From Areca catechu (lineage: Eukaryota; Streptophyta; Magnoliopsida; Arecales; Arecaceae), in the NCBI GenBank assembly GCA_021397845.1, contig CM038039.1:6813731-6877730 (forward strand): a stretch of DNA of 64,000 bases, in the 5' to 3' direction. Both the position numbers and the translations under genes were made by a program. The notes below the pieces were generated by a model. The model saw only the letters and a list, made by a program, of their open reading frames with translations, was not told the DNA's origin and ran no database searches. How positions within the stretch are numbered: the first letter of the stretch is position 1; the number at the start of each line of letters is the position of its first letter. Of this stretch, positions 10,721 through 22,059 are shown one piece after another.

Positions 10721-11808
10721 TATTATACCTAACTGGTTCACCCCTGAACCGGACCGGCACAAAGGTCCCAACGACCCGCTTTGGCTGAGGTCTGACCGGT
10801 CCACTACAGTCGAGGTCCAAATGATCCACTATGGCTGAGGTCCGACCGACCCACTACAGTCGAGGTCCGAACGGCCCACTATGGCAGAGGTCCGACCGGC
10901 CCACTATAGTCAAGATCCAAACGATCCACTATGGCTGAGGTCCGACCGGCCCTCTACAGTCGAGGTTCGAATGACCCACTGTGGCTGAGGTCCGACTGAC
11001 CCACTACAGTCGAGGTCCGAACAATCCACTGTGGCTGAGGTATGACCAGCCCACATCAGTCGAGGTCCAAGCGACCCACTTCAGCAGAGGTCCGACCGGC
11101 TCACTACAGTCGAGGTCCGAACAACCCATTGTGGCTGAGGTCCGACCGGCCCACATCAATCGAGGTCTGAGCAATCCACTCTAGCAGAGATCCGACCGGC
11201 CCACTACAGTCAAGGTCCGAACGATCCATTATGGCCGAGGTCTGACCGGTCCACTATAGTCGAGGTCCGAGTGACCCATTCCTGCTGAAGTCAGACCAAT
11301 CCACTCTAGTTGGGGCCTGACCGACCCACTTCAGCTGAGGTCTGACATACCCAAGACAGGCTGCATCAGAAATGGTTCAAAGGTTCTAGAAGGCCCCTCT
11401 AGCTGGTATCAGAATTCTGTTGGAATAGAATTCTGACACGTCAGTGCCACTACTCTGCAGATTCCACGATGCCACCCTATCATGGTGCCACGTGGCCACT
11501 ACCCAGATTGCCCTAGGGGCAGATCGGTCATCCCGTGTCTAGCCTCTAACGAACTCTGGCAATGTTTCGCGCCTATATAAGATAAAATGGGGGCCTCCAT
11601 GCGGTAAGGACTCTCTCCTCCTCCAAAAGCTCATCTTCTTTCCTCGATTCCTCAATTCTATGGCCCACGAGCTCCCACTAACTTAAGCATCGGAGTATCC
11701 CCCGTCGGAACACCACCAGCCCATGGGATCTTTTTGCAGGAACCGAGAGAGAAGTGCTCCAGCCAAGCCGACTAAGCCCAGTCCGAGAGATCCTGCGGCA
11801 ATAAATGG
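10721..11808 (+). repeat. 3' LTR of element A
   Basis: Starts TATTATACCT after the polypurine tract and ends near CGGCAATA. It contains the tandem U3 array (10760-11350), a TATATAAG box (about 11573) and the CTAACTTAAGCATCGGAGTA block shared with the 5' LTR. The two copies differ at many sites and by indels, which suggests an old insertion. Confidence 0.85.
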
Positions 11809-12410
11809 CATCAAGGGCGGCTTCTTCTTCAAGTAAATTTTACTAATCTCATAAAGTTCTAATATTATGGTATCAGAACCAGTTATATTTTTGACTTGAA
11901 GATTAAAGTCCTTATAGATCTTACCAGCTATATTGGCTGGTTACCTATGATTCAAGTCATCATGATCTAAAATTGTGATGATTATTTTAAAACTATAATA
12001 ATTTATTTAGTTATTTATTTTAAAATTTTTAATTAAGTTTTTGAGTTATTCTTAATGATGATTAAATTAATTAATTAATTAATTAAGGAGGATCAAGAGG
12101 GATCTAGATTAGAATTTTTATCATTATTTTAATTTTATCTTCTCTCTCTTCTCTCGATGGAATAAGATGATTTTAATTAATCTAATCAAAGAAAAAAAGG
12201 GATCGAAGACCCTAGATCCTTGGGGACAATCAAGGTCGAGGATTCTAAGGATGCCATACTAGTGTCATGGAAGAGATTTTTTTTTTTTTCTAAATTTTTA
12301 AACCCCATGAGCTACTAAACAAATGTGATCTTCCAAAGGAAAAAAATAAAAAAAACTTTAGCAATGGTGAAATTGGACATTATTTTAAAGTTTCTTCGTT
12401 TGTACTCTAT
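11809..12410 (+). mobile_element. Copia-like 5' fragment with tRNA-Met-type primer site
   Basis: TGGTATCAGAACC at 11868-11880 is close to the usual plant initiator tRNA-Met primer-binding site. It follows a plausible LTR end (ATAAAGTTCTAATATTA). The rest is AT-rich leader with no coding. The fragment is cut by element A on the left and by element B at 12411. Confidence 0.55.
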
Positions 12411-13093
12411 TGCTGCAACTTCTCCCGGACCAGGCTCAGACAGCGGTGCTGGAGCGCTCCTCTTTCGATTCCCGCAAAAAAAGCCTCCAAGGGCCGGTGG
12501 TGTCCCGGCGGGGGACACTCCGATGCTTAAGTTAGCGGGAGCTTGAGGGCAACCAAATGGAGGAATTAAAGAGATAAGCTTATGGAGCGGGAAGAGAATA
12601 CTTGGCCCTTATTCGAAGTCCCCCGCTACTTTATATATGTATGGAATGCTGCCAAATTCTATTAGGGGACAGGCTAGAAATGTCCGATTTGCCCTTAGGA
12701 GAATCAGGATAGTGGTCAGGTGGCACCCGGACGTGGCCATGTCATGAGGTCTGTTATAACAGAATTCTAGTGCTAGTTGGAAGATGCTTCTGGAGCCTTA
12801 TTGCAGGTCGTCCGGACCTTTTCTGGAGCAAGTCAGTCGGCCTCCGCTGGAGTGGGTCGGACGGACCCTTGCTAAAGGTGGGTCGGACGGACCTTTGCTA
12901 CAGTGGGTCATTTGGACCTCTGCTGGAGCGGGTCGGTCGGACCTCCACTGGAGTGGGTTAGTCGGACCCTTGCTGAAGGTGGGTCGAACGAACCTCTGCT
13001 ACAACAGGTCGGTCGGACCCTTGATCTGCTCTGACCGAGGTACTGTCAACTCCGGTCCGGTTCAAAAAAAAAAAAAGCCGATTGGGTATAACA
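12411..13093 (-). repeat. 3' LTR of element B
   Basis: On the + strand it begins TGCTGCAACTTC and ends GGGTATAACA, giving TGTTATACCC...GCA in its own orientation. It shares the CTAACTTAAGCATCGGAGTG block with element A. U3 holds a GTCGGACGGACC-type array (about 12840-13020). TATATAAAG at + 12640 (reverse strand) is a likely promoter box. Confidence 0.8.
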
Positions 13094-13708
13094 GTTGGCC
13101 CCTGCTCTTGACCTTTGAGAGGACATATGGCTTTGAAGGGCAAGAGCACCATCTTTGTGCAGACTGCGCTTTCCTTTGAAATGACCGTGAATCTGACTGA
13201 ACATGTCGCGTCTGGTCACTTCGAATCCCCCATGATCAGTGTCTGGGACAGGTGTCAACCACGTGTTAAGGGCGAGGGAGTTGCAATTAATGCTAAAGGG
13301 GGCGTAATGATGATGGGCCAGCCTAGCCCCTTCGGAGGTTGGACTCTGGAGATGCGTCGTGCGATGTGTCAGCATCTGAGCGATCGATACCGTGCTTAGG
13401 GCGATCTCTTTGCCATTGGTTGGGTGTTCACATGGATCGCCATCGGGCCGCTCCCATCAACCTGTCCCATCGACTTTCACAGCGTGGGGAGTCATACCGT
13501 CTGATGGAAGGGTTGCGATGCCCGAGGGACGGGGGGAGGCGCCTCTTCGAAGGTCTAAAAAAGGGGATGCGAAGTTCCTAGGAGGAACTTTCTTGTTGCA
13601 ACCATGCTCGACGAGAGAAAGAGAGCGCCTCCCTCTTCCATCGCCTTCACCCTTCTAGGAAACTAGTCCCAGGTTAGTTACTCCTTTCCTTTCTCCATCT
13701 TCGCTTTA

Positions 13709-13787
13709 ATGGCTTCCAGCAGCCATGGTCCCATTCGTAGAAATAGGGAACCTGGCCCGAGCGAGATCCAATTAGAGATGACCCGGT
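13709..13787 (+). pseudogene. Start of the antisense extra gene of element B
   Basis: ATG at 13709 reads MASSSHGPIRRNREPGPSEI and then QLEMTR. It aligns residue by residue with the start of the aORF in element A (MASDSRGF...SEMTR). It is antisense to the element, as in A and D, and is truncated after 26 codons by unrelated sequence. Confidence 0.7.
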
Positions 13788-14580
13788 GATGTGGAACGGA
13801 TAACGAAGAGACCTATGGTTATTCTGAAAGGAGAAACACCTAAAGCAACTATGAACCGTGGGAGGGCTAAGAAGCCTTCCGGGACTAGGATAAAACTTAT
13901 ACTAAAATCCTAAAATGGCTAGACTCTTTTGGTTTTCAGTTTTTTTCTTGGTGGAGGTGATGAAGGAAGGATGGGGATATGGAGGGGGAACAGGAATGAA
14001 ACTCGAACCTAGGATCTAGATCCGACGGGAAACAGAGAGATGGAGGGAAAAAAGGGTACCTAGGGCTTCCAGCCCCTCGTCATCTATTTGGCAGCGAAGA
14101 CCTTATTTGGAATCACATCCTGCCATCATGCACAGCGGTGCTGATGACTTGGAGATCACACCCCACCATCATGCATGGCGATATTGATGGCTTGGAGCAG
14201 CTTCACGCTCCTCGACGCTCTCGCTGGAGCGAAGGTGTTGAGGCCTCACACCCCTCGACGTCCCAAAGGATGAAGGCAAACATGCCTTAGCCCAGAACCA
14301 AAGCAAGGTTACGAATCCAAAAATTTCTATTCATCAACTAACTTTATTACAAGAGGAGTATGGGTATTTATAGATCCCTATATCCCTTTGAAATTCAAAA
14401 TAAAATCCCTTGAAATTCTCCCTTGATTTTGAATTCAAATTCAAAATCAAAAATCCCAAATTTTTCTTTTTTTAAACCCAACTTACATTCATGAAAAAAT
14501 ACCAAATAAATCCCTTTTATTTGAATTTTGAAATCCCCATTTGCTTTGAAATTCGTGCTACTCCAAAAATCATGCAGAAC
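13788..14580 (-). repeat. LTR-like non-coding segment
   Basis: Starts TGATGTGGAACGG on the + strand. On the - strand it contains TCTATAAATACCC (about 14360) followed 30-40 bp later by TAATAAAG, the spacing of a promoter and polyadenylation signal in a short R region. No second copy or target duplication was found, so LTR status is inferred. Confidence 0.35.
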
Positions 14581-15300
14581 AGCTCTTCTTAGGTATGCTT
14601 TAAGAACCGTGCAGGAGTTTCTTCACAACCGAGCAACTGGATCTACCTTGCCGGCGCAGCCACCGACGAGACCACTGCTGGGGCCGGCCAAGAAGGCCTG
14701 GTCGTCGGCTCCAGTGAGCACGCCGGAGGTCGAAACACCTCCGACGGTCGACGGGATGAGGTAAGATCCTTCCTTCCATTTTTTTTTTTTTTTGATAGTT
14801 TGTAGCACCGGTGATCCATCGGTCGCTGCCGCCGGAAAGAGGGGGGAAGTGGGAAGGAGTCCGGTCCAGGAGACCGACCGGGACACGCCCGGCGGTGATG
14901 GCCCAGGCAAGGCCGATCACGGCCTATCCGGTCTTCTCCGATGGGTCCACGACCAGAAAACGGGTAAATGCCCCCTTTTTTTTTGAGTACCTTCGGTTGG
15001 GATCTCAGTCAATTGACCGAGATCCAACAGATCCGGGCTGGGATCTGAATGCTTGATCGCCATCGGGGTTTATAGGGTTTTTTTTTGTTATGAGAGGTGT
15101 CAAAAGGAACAACAGAGATCGCCAGTTTCTTGTCGGTTTCTCCTTCCATCACCGATCATGGTAGCATATCTCGATGCTGCCGGTTCCACATTGCACGGAT
15201 CTCCGTGCAAATACAGATCTATTAAAAATCAGTGAAAAAAAATTTATTTTAACAGATCTAATATCTCTAATCTTTTAGATACCAGGGCTCTGATACCAAA
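14581..15300 (-). other. Leader of a copia-like element (-), with primer site
   Basis: No credible coding. Oligo-T tracts occur at about 14780 and 14976. The reverse complement of TTTGGTATCAGAGCCCTGG lies at about 15282-15300, an exact tRNA-Met-type primer-binding site on the - strand, adjacent to the presumed LTR at 15301. Confidence 0.5.
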
Positions 15301-15640
15301 TGTAGGAAAAACAATTCCTAAATCCCTATAATCGATCATGAAATTAGAATGGTATATTAGATCTGAAAAATAATTACTTACCTGTAGTCGCCATGATCTT
15401 CCGATCTAGATCTGTGATCTCGATGCTCACACGAACACCGCAGGCAGGGTCCTTCTCTCCAGTCTTCCTCAAAAAGGCGGCTCTTAATGGAGAAAATCAC
15501 CGTACCACAAAATCATGGTATACGTGATATATAAATAGAGAAAGCGGAGAGGGGGTAGCCAATAAAATAGAAATACCCTAACTGACCCTCCCATTATGAG
15601 TCAAGTTGGAATAAGGCCTACACTATGCCGCCTCAACCTA
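15301..15640 (-). repeat. Probable 5' LTR of a copia-like element
   Basis: On the + strand it begins TGTAGGAAAAAC next to the primer site, so its own end is TTTTTCCTACA. CTATTTATATATCACG (reverse strand, about 15522-15537) is a plausible TATA box. The far boundary is uncertain. Confidence 0.45.
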
Positions 15641-16074
15641 CGTCTATCAACATGGATCAGAAAATCAACCTGGATTTTAATTAAAAAAAAATAGCAATTA
15701 ATGTTAGCCCAAATTAAGAAAATTTTCACAATATATACTTAATGATGTACTAATACAAATTGTAAACTTTTTTAAATATAAATAACATTAATCCAATATA
15801 TATCTATAAATAAATTAATACATAATTGCTCGAATATAGTATTCATAAATATATAGTATATGATCAGTTAATACATACTTGATGATTAACTAATATATAT
15901 TGTAAGCTTTCTAATACATAACTATGGATAAATTGATATATAATTTTTTATATATAGTATTTATTTATACATAGTATATGATTAGTTGGTACAAATCTAG
16001 CAAAATATTTATCTGACATCTCAATATATAATTTTAGATAAATTAGTATACAGTTTATAAAATACGATGCTTAC
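15641..16074. other. AT-rich spacer, left part
   Basis: Strongly AT-rich, with recurring phrases such as TATATAGTATATGATCAGTT and ATAAATTGATATATAATT. It continues at 17012 after the solo LTR. No coding seen. Confidence 0.7.
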
Positions 16075-17011
16075 TATTGATGCTGGACCAAATAGACTGG
16101 ATGGAGTGGTTCTTCTGCCGGATCGCCGTCGTCCGGTACCTGCAAGAAGTCCATGACCGGAGGTTTTCCGGCGGGGGACACTTCGATGCTTAAGTCAGAA
16201 AAAGCTCAAGCAACAGCAGAATGAAGAATTTCGAGAGAAAGAAAGAAAAAAAAAGGAAAAAAAAAGTTCCCTGAGTGTTCCCTCTTACCAGCATTTATAG
16301 GCTCCAACATAACTACTTGCAGTTATGGAGGTTGACGAACGTAACCACTTCATAACTGTAAGTAGTGGCTGTCGGAAAAGCCGTTACACTCGGGGTTTGT
16401 TCAATCTGAGGCCTCGGACTATGTGGGTGGTTATAACAACCCAAAACAGAATAACCGTTTGTCCAAGAAACCCACCTGCTCCAGAGCCCTCTTTCTTTTT
16501 AAGGGTGAATCCTAAGTGAACTTTACATTCTCTTTAGTAGCACTCCTGAAGGGAATGTTAGTACTTTGGATTCTTTTAAATATAGCCAAAATAAATACTT
16601 ACCGTCTTCGGATTATGCTAGGGAAATAAAGCCGAAGACACTTGCCTAGGAGGTCAAGTCTTCGGATCAAGATGGATGCACGAAGCGAAGACAATAAACA
16701 AAGCTTGCTTCCCAGAGAGTTAGGTATGGTCTTCGGACTAAGACAATAATACGAAGCCGAAGATCCGGAGTTGACATCTCCCAAAATGAATATAAAGCCA
16801 TAAATATTAGGCATAGAGACATCCTGAATACAAAACCGTAGATCTTAAGCATAGTCTTCGGATTGAGATAATGATACGAAGCCGAAGACTCAGGATTAAT
16901 AACGAGAAGACAACAGCGTGAAACTGAAGACTCCCTTTGCTATCTGATAGAACTAATAAAATAAAATAAAGAATACATAATTAATTGGAATAAAATAGGG
17001 ATATCATAACA
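16075..17011 (-). repeat. Solo LTR, relative of the element C LTR
   Basis: In its own orientation it runs from TGTTATGATATCCC to CCAGCATCAATA. It shares with the element C LTR the start TGTTATGATA, the CTTCGG/CGAAGCCGAAGAC phrases, the CATAACTGTAAGTAGT block and the end GAACCACTCCATCC. It is flanked by perfect 5-bp duplications CTTAC (16070-16074 and 17012-17016) and has no interior, so it is a solo LTR formed by LTR-LTR recombination. Confidence 0.85.
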
Positions 17012-17200
17012 CTTACCAATATATAATACATGATCAAATGGTATATATTAAATTATATAATAATATATATCATATATTATTAAAAAATATAAATAAAAAT
17101 AAAAAAATATTTTAGTTATAAAATTATAATTTTATTTATTTAATATATTTATTTTTTAAAATTTATTAAAAAAATATAACAGAACCCGTCCCATAAGGTA
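17012..17200. other. AT-rich spacer, right part
   Basis: Continuation of the AT-rich block of 15641-16074 (CCAATATATAATACATGATC and similar). No coding. Confidence 0.65.
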
Positions 17201-17362
17201 AGTTAAAGTGCCCGCCCCATATGATATTTGTTCGACCAAAATGGAGGAGGAATCGTTTGCGGCTCCTGAGATATAGTTTTCCCATATATTTGACCGTGAC
17301 GAGTTGAGAACCGCCTGTGGCGCTCCAAGTTTATTCTCACACGGAACCCCGAGGGGAAGACA

Positions 17363-17363
17363 A

Positions 17364-17447
<84 letters not shown>
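17363..17447. repeat. (AAT)n microsatellite, about 28 units
   Basis: An essentially perfect trinucleotide run starts 35 bp downstream of the methyltransferase stop codon, probably inside its 3' untranslated region. ORFs reading poly-Leu or poly-Tyr across it are artefacts. Confidence 0.95.
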
Positions 17448-17448
<1 letters not shown>

Positions 17449-17481
17449 GCAACTCGGTAAATCTGACATTCCAATAAAGTC

Positions 17482-18591
17482 TCACGGCACTAGCCTTGCA
17501 ATTTTTGGCGTGCCGGCAAGCATGAAAGCCTTGTAAGTTATCTTCCTAACATCAGATTCACCCCAAGCAGTCCTGAGCTCCCTCACCGCCTCTTCAGACA
17601 GCAAATCCACTCCACGCTCTTTTGCGGTGGTTACTGCGGACCCCGTCCTCAGCGATTCCACGAAACCGTCAAATGATACCTCCACATCCATGTCGACACT
17701 CTTAGGATTGCCTTCGGTCCCCAGCCCGATGCTTTCAAATGGGAACGGAAGGGTCCGATACCCTTCAATGACGTAGCGACTTCTTTCATCCCTGTAAGGA
17801 AGGGTGGAGACGTAGAACCGTTTCAACACGTCCTCCAAAGGACTGATGTCGAAGTTGTATCCCCACACAGCAATCACTCCTCCAGGCTTCCTTAAGATAC
17901 GGTTGACGATGGAATAGAAGCTTGGGAGATCGAACCAGTGCACGGCCGTGGCCACAGTCACCAGGTCTACCGAGCCTTCACCTCCAAGCATGGATACGAA
18001 ATCTTGCTCCGAGGTGGAGAGAGGTGTGTGTATGTATCGAACATTTTGATGAGGGATGGCATGTTTGATCTGGGCCTCACTGACGTCCGTGGCTATCACC
18101 TTCTCAAAACGTTCCGCGACCTAGCGATGGAACGCATATAACATGTCAAAGACCAATAAGACCACATTTTTATTTTAGATGGTAAGATAAAATGATGAAA
18201 CATATAACTTATGGATCAAAAACAATGGAAGTATGATATTAAAAACAAAATTTAAGCCCACTAAAGTTTAGTTTCTTAAAATAGAACTCAGGTTATTGAA
18301 GTTTTTTGGCCTCTCGATCCGCTCAACTTCCCCCCACCCAAACAGAGAAAAGAAGGCTTCTGGAGATATCCTGAGCAGGGGAACTCTCATTTATTAAAAC
18401 ACAAACACAGAGAGAGGGGGGGTAATTAAGAGGTGGCTTACGCAGACGGCGGCCTGACCGTTCCCGGTGCCGGCATCCCAGGCGATCTTTTGATGGGTGG
18501 TGAGTGATGCGAGTTTGTCGAACCACTCTTTGGGATAGCTGGGCCTCGCTTCTGCGTATATCGCCGCTTGCTTCACGAACAGCCCAGCCAT
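17482..18591 (-). CDS. SAM-dependent methyltransferase, two exons
   Basis: Class I methyltransferase of the plant family that starts MAGLF.KQA; the substrate is unknown and the protein is probably cytosolic. Exon 1 is 18591-18442 (50 codons, start ATG at 18591). The intron is 18441-18121 (321 bp, GTAAG...CTAG, phase 0). Exon 2 is 18120-17482 (212 codons plus TGA), giving 262 residues. The SAM-binding motif I is WDAGTGNGQAA at residues 38-48, split from the rest by the intron. VIATDVSEAQ, DLVTVATAVHWFD and RKPGGVIAVWGYN follow as the later motifs. The end reads KITYKAFMLAGTPKI. There are no internal stops and both splice sites fit. It is the only apparently intact host gene in the window. Confidence 0.9.
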
Positions 18592-18599
18592 TTGCCCTC

Positions 18600-18675
18600 A
18601 CCTCTCTTTCTCTGTCTCTCTCTCTCTCTCTGTTTCAGCGTCGCTTGTCCAGAAGAAATTTACTTATAGCCATAC
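18600..18675 (-). promoter_or_regulatory. Core promoter and GA-rich leader of the methyltransferase gene
   Basis: On the gene strand CTATAAGTAAAT (about + 18661-18672) is a TATA-like box. It is followed by a GA microsatellite (CT run on the + strand, about 18604-18632) just before the ATG at 18591. GA-rich leaders are common in plant genes. Transcription start not determined. Confidence 0.5.
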
Positions 18676-18759
18676 TCTGCAACACAATATATTATGTAGG
18701 AGCCACGCCGCTCCACGGTACTATAGGTTCCTTCTGTCGCCGTCATTTATGACTCCGAG

Positions 18760-19195
18760 ACGCGCGCGCATGTGTTCTTACTCATCTACGAAGATTATCT
18801 TTTTCTTCTTTTTTTTTTCCCAATGATGATGGTAGAGGTGATCTCATCATTCCCTATTCATCAAACAGAATAAATCATGCGCGCTGGCACCAACGGCCCC
18901 CTACTCCACAATTCTTTTATATTATTAATTTTTTAAAAAAAATTAAAATTTTAAAATTTACTAAAAAAATCAATAATTTTATAATAATATATTTTTTTAA
19001 TTTTTTATAATATAATTTTATTTAATATAGACTATATAGTCAAGAAATATATATCAAGTAAATTAGTCAACAAGTAATACAATATAATTCTTTAGATAAA
19101 TTGATACATTACTTTCAAAATATAAAATTTATCAATACTATAATTAGATAATAAATATTTAATAAATTAATCATCTAAAATATAATATATATTTC
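18760..19195. other. AT-rich spacer
   Basis: No gene. From about 18915 it is very AT-rich, with phrases (GATAAATTGATACATTA, AAATTAGTCAACAAGTAATA) like those in the spacer at 15641-17200. Confidence 0.6.
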
Positions 19196-20419
19196 TGTTA
19201 TGATAATTCGGTTTAATTTTAAAAATAATTATCGGTTCATTCATCGAAGCAATTTATATTTTTTAGTTTATTAGTCAAATCAGCATACTAAGAAAAATAT
19301 CTCCTTGGTTTGATAAAAATTCTGATCTATAAAAAGGATATATTATATTCTTTCGGCTTTGTATCTTCAGCCTGGTTCGAAGAGTAAGCTTATTGATTTT
19401 ATTCCTTCGGCTTCGTATCTTCAGCCTGGTCCGAAATGTAAGCCTATTGATCTTATTCATTCGGCTTCGTATCTTCAGCCTGGTTCGAAGAGTGAGCCTA
19501 TTGATCTTATTCCTTCGGCTTTGTATCCGAAGACCTGGCTCGAAGAGTAAGCCTATTGATCTTATTCCTTCGGCTTCGTATCTTCAGCCTGGTTCGAAGA
19601 GTGAGCCTATTGATTTTATTTCTTTCGACTTCGTATCCGAAGACCTGGTTCGAAGAGTAAGCCTATTGATCTTATTCCGTCGGCTTCGTATCTTCAGCCT
19701 GGTTCGAAGAGTAAGCCTATTGATTTTATTCCTTCGACTTCTTATCCTTAGCCTGGTCCGAAGACCTGGTCCAAAGAACCTAGTCCGAAGAGTATGTCTA
19801 GATTATATTATCTTTCTCTCGCTTAGAATTTCTGTAAGTACTTATCTGTTTTTCCTTGTTGGTTCCAAAAAAATTTGCCCTAATTAAATAACTAACATTC
19901 TCTCGGGTCTTCCCAAAGAAGCTCCACTGAATGAAATGTTAGGTTCACTTCGGGTCTTCTCTAAAAAAGAATGAAGCATATTGAACATGTCGGCTTTTTC
20001 CAACCCCAAACAGTTGAAGTTTGTTATGGTTGTTGTAACTGCCCACATGGTCGATATCCTCAAATTGGATAACCATGGAATAACAATTCTCCGACCACCA
20101 CTACTTATAGTTATGAGGTGGTTTTATTAACTAACTTCCATAACTGTAAGTAGTTACACTTATGCCTATAAATACTAGTAAGAGGGGACACTCGAGGTAA
20201 GCTAAGCTAACCCCAGATAATTTGAATCATTCCTCTTTCCTTCTCACTGCACTCTGCTTTCGAGCTCTCCATTCCGCTGCCTGAGTTCTTGCTAACTTTG
20301 GCATCGGAGTATCCCCCACCGAAAAAATTTTGGTCAGGGAAGTTGTTTTGTAAGTTCCAGTTGACGGCGAACCGACGGGCGAACCACTCCATCCGGTCTG
20401 CGAGGATTCAACATCAACA
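19196..20419 (+). repeat. 5' LTR of element C
   Basis: Runs from TGTTATGATAATTCGG to GATTCAACATCAACA, followed directly by the primer site. It has a 54-bp tandem array in U3 and CCTATAAATAC (about 20166) as a TATA box. It is related to the solo LTR at 16075-17011. Confidence 0.85.
19340..19770 (+). repeat. 54-bp tandem array in the element C LTR
   Basis: About seven to eight units contain CTTCGGCTTCGTATCTTCAG and CCTGGTTCGAAGAGTAAGCC. The period of 54 bp is divisible by three, so ORFs through it (19359-19550, 19393-19887) are repeat artefacts. Confidence 0.85.
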
Positions 20420-20440
20420 GATTGGCGCGCCAGATAGGAG
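20420..20440 (+). other. Primer-binding site of element C
   Basis: GATTGGCGCGCCAGATAGG directly after the LTR end. The same block follows the LTRs of D and F (with one change in F). I did not identify the matching tRNA. Confidence 0.6.
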
Positions 20441-20483
20441 AAGATATTTTCTCTCTGTTAAAGAAGAGCTTCACCAAGCAAAA

Positions 20484-21990
20484 ATGGTAAAAGAAAAGGT
20501 TCAGAATGCATCCACAAGAAAGGAGCCACATGCTCCTTAAGCAGATGATCTTCCAGTAGATAACGGTATGCAACCTCCTATACTGATGGTAGGGCAACAG
20601 CAGTTTGAAGCCCTCTTAAGCAGGGTAGATGCCTTGATGGCATTAGTTCAAAATCTACAAGAAACTGCTATTCAAAGGCAGTGTCCACCACCTATCTCAC
20701 AGCCCAGCCATCAAACTGAAAGGAGAGAGGATCGACGTCGAGAATTCACTCCAAGTTCTTCACAAATCCAGTCATCTCAAGATCGTTGTACTCTCTCTCC
20801 AGATCAACATCATGGAAAGAAAAGAACTAAGCTGTTTCTTCTGGGAGTTCTATACCTGAAAGAGATAGACAAAGAGAGGTGAATTTTGAATTTGAAGAAA
20901 AGTTCAAGCTTTTACAATCAGAGATAGCCATGCTTTCATATCAAAGAAGAAAGGATGAAGTTGTGGCTTTCAACTCCCAGCCTCCTTTCTCCGATCAGAT
21001 CATGGATAAAGTCATCCCTCAACATTTCAAGATTTCATAACTGGAAGCTTATGATGGAACTACGGACCCTCTTGACCATCTAGGGAGTTATAAAGCTCAC
21101 ATGATGGTACAAGGAGCAATTGATGCTTTATACTGTCTTGCTTTTCCTGCCACTTTGAGAATATTCACTCGAATATGGTATTCGAGCTTCCCACCGAAGA
21201 CTATCCATTCTTTTGCTGAACTGGAGCGGTAATTTGTTTCACACTTTAAGACATGCCAGAAGATGCAGCACAACACTGATAACTTATTCCTCCTTCAACA
21301 GAATGACGGAAAAAGTTTGAAAGAATTTGTGCTCCGCTTTAATTCGGCCACTCTAGAGATCCCAAATCTTAATGAGCATGTGGCCATGTCAGCTTTAAAG
21401 AAAGGCCTTAAATCATCCAGGTTCACTTTTTTCCTGGACAAGAAATTTCCAATGAGCTATGCCAAACTACTGGCAAGGGCTCAGAAATATGCTGCCGCAG
21501 AAGAGCAGACTGCAAGTCGAAGACTTGTTGAAGGGAGACAGACACCCTTCTAAGAAGAAAAATGCCAAGGGACCAAATGTGCCCACATCTTCTAATAATG
21601 CTTTGGTTCCTAGGTGCAGTCCCAAGTCCAAGCAGTTGAATAATCGATTTGATGCCTACACACCCCTCAACTTATCAAGGTAGAAAATTCTGCTAGAAAT
21701 TGAGAAAGAAAATTACTTGCAAAGGCCATCCTCTGAAGACTTCTGCAAAAGCAAGGGATAAGAGCAAATACTGCTGATTCCATCGGGACCATGACCACAA
21801 CGCCGAAGAGTGTTTTCAGCTTCGAGATGTCATTGAAAATCTGATAAAGAGAGGATATTTGGAAAAATATATTAACCGCTCAGAACCTCAGGTTGAAGTA
21901 ACAACTTTTCAGAGGATATCTGATGAAGCCGATCTGCCTCATCAAAGGTCGACTATGAAAATGTTGGCATGCTTTATCGATCAATTACAT
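20484..21990 (+). pseudogene. gag: gag of element C, broken
   Basis: ATG 20484 reads MVKEKVQNASTRKEPHAP and then a stop. The reading continues in pieces at 20568-20882, about 20883-21230 and 21263-21553. YDGTTDPLDHLGSYKAHMMV (about 21050-21110) and ALKKGLKSSRFTFFLDKKFP are the usual capsid motifs. A nucleocapsid motif with HRDHDHNAEECFQL lies at about 21780-21825, with a stop just before it. Same architecture as A, D and F. Confidence 0.85.
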
Positions 21991-22059
21991 GGAACAGTGA
22001 TGCTGAAGAGAATATTCCCAAATGATTCAAAGAAAAAATTCCATTACTATTTTCGATGA

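Larger units (their letters stand above)
628..11808 (+). mobile_element. Element A: Ty3/gypsy (Tat-type) LTR retrotransposon, decayed
   Basis: The element has two related LTRs (628-1606 and 10721-11808). Between them lie gag, protease, RT, RNase H, a second archaeal-type RNase H and integrase on the + strand, then a 45-bp tandem array and an extra gene on the - strand. The dual RNase H and the antisense extra gene are hallmarks of the Tat branch. Every gene carries stops and frameshifts and the RT active site is mutated, so it is not autonomous. I could not settle a clean target duplication. AAGGG occurs at 623-627 and 11813-11817, but the second copy lies a few bases beyond the apparent LTR end. 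Confidence 0.9.
12411..13787 (-). mobile_element. Element B: truncated Tat-type element, 3' part only
   Basis: Read on the - strand it holds the start of an extra gene, an untranslated stretch, a polypurine tract (GAGCAGGGGCCAAC, + 13094-13107) and a 3' LTR (12411-13093). Everything from gag to integrase is missing. The break at about 13787 falls inside the extra gene. Confidence 0.8.

Noticed and set aside
12325..12546. 73-codon ORF across 12325-12546
   Set aside because: It spans the border between copia leader and the element B LTR, so it is accidental.
17156..17485. Poly-Leu and poly-Tyr ORFs
   Set aside because: Translations of the (AAT)n microsatellite.
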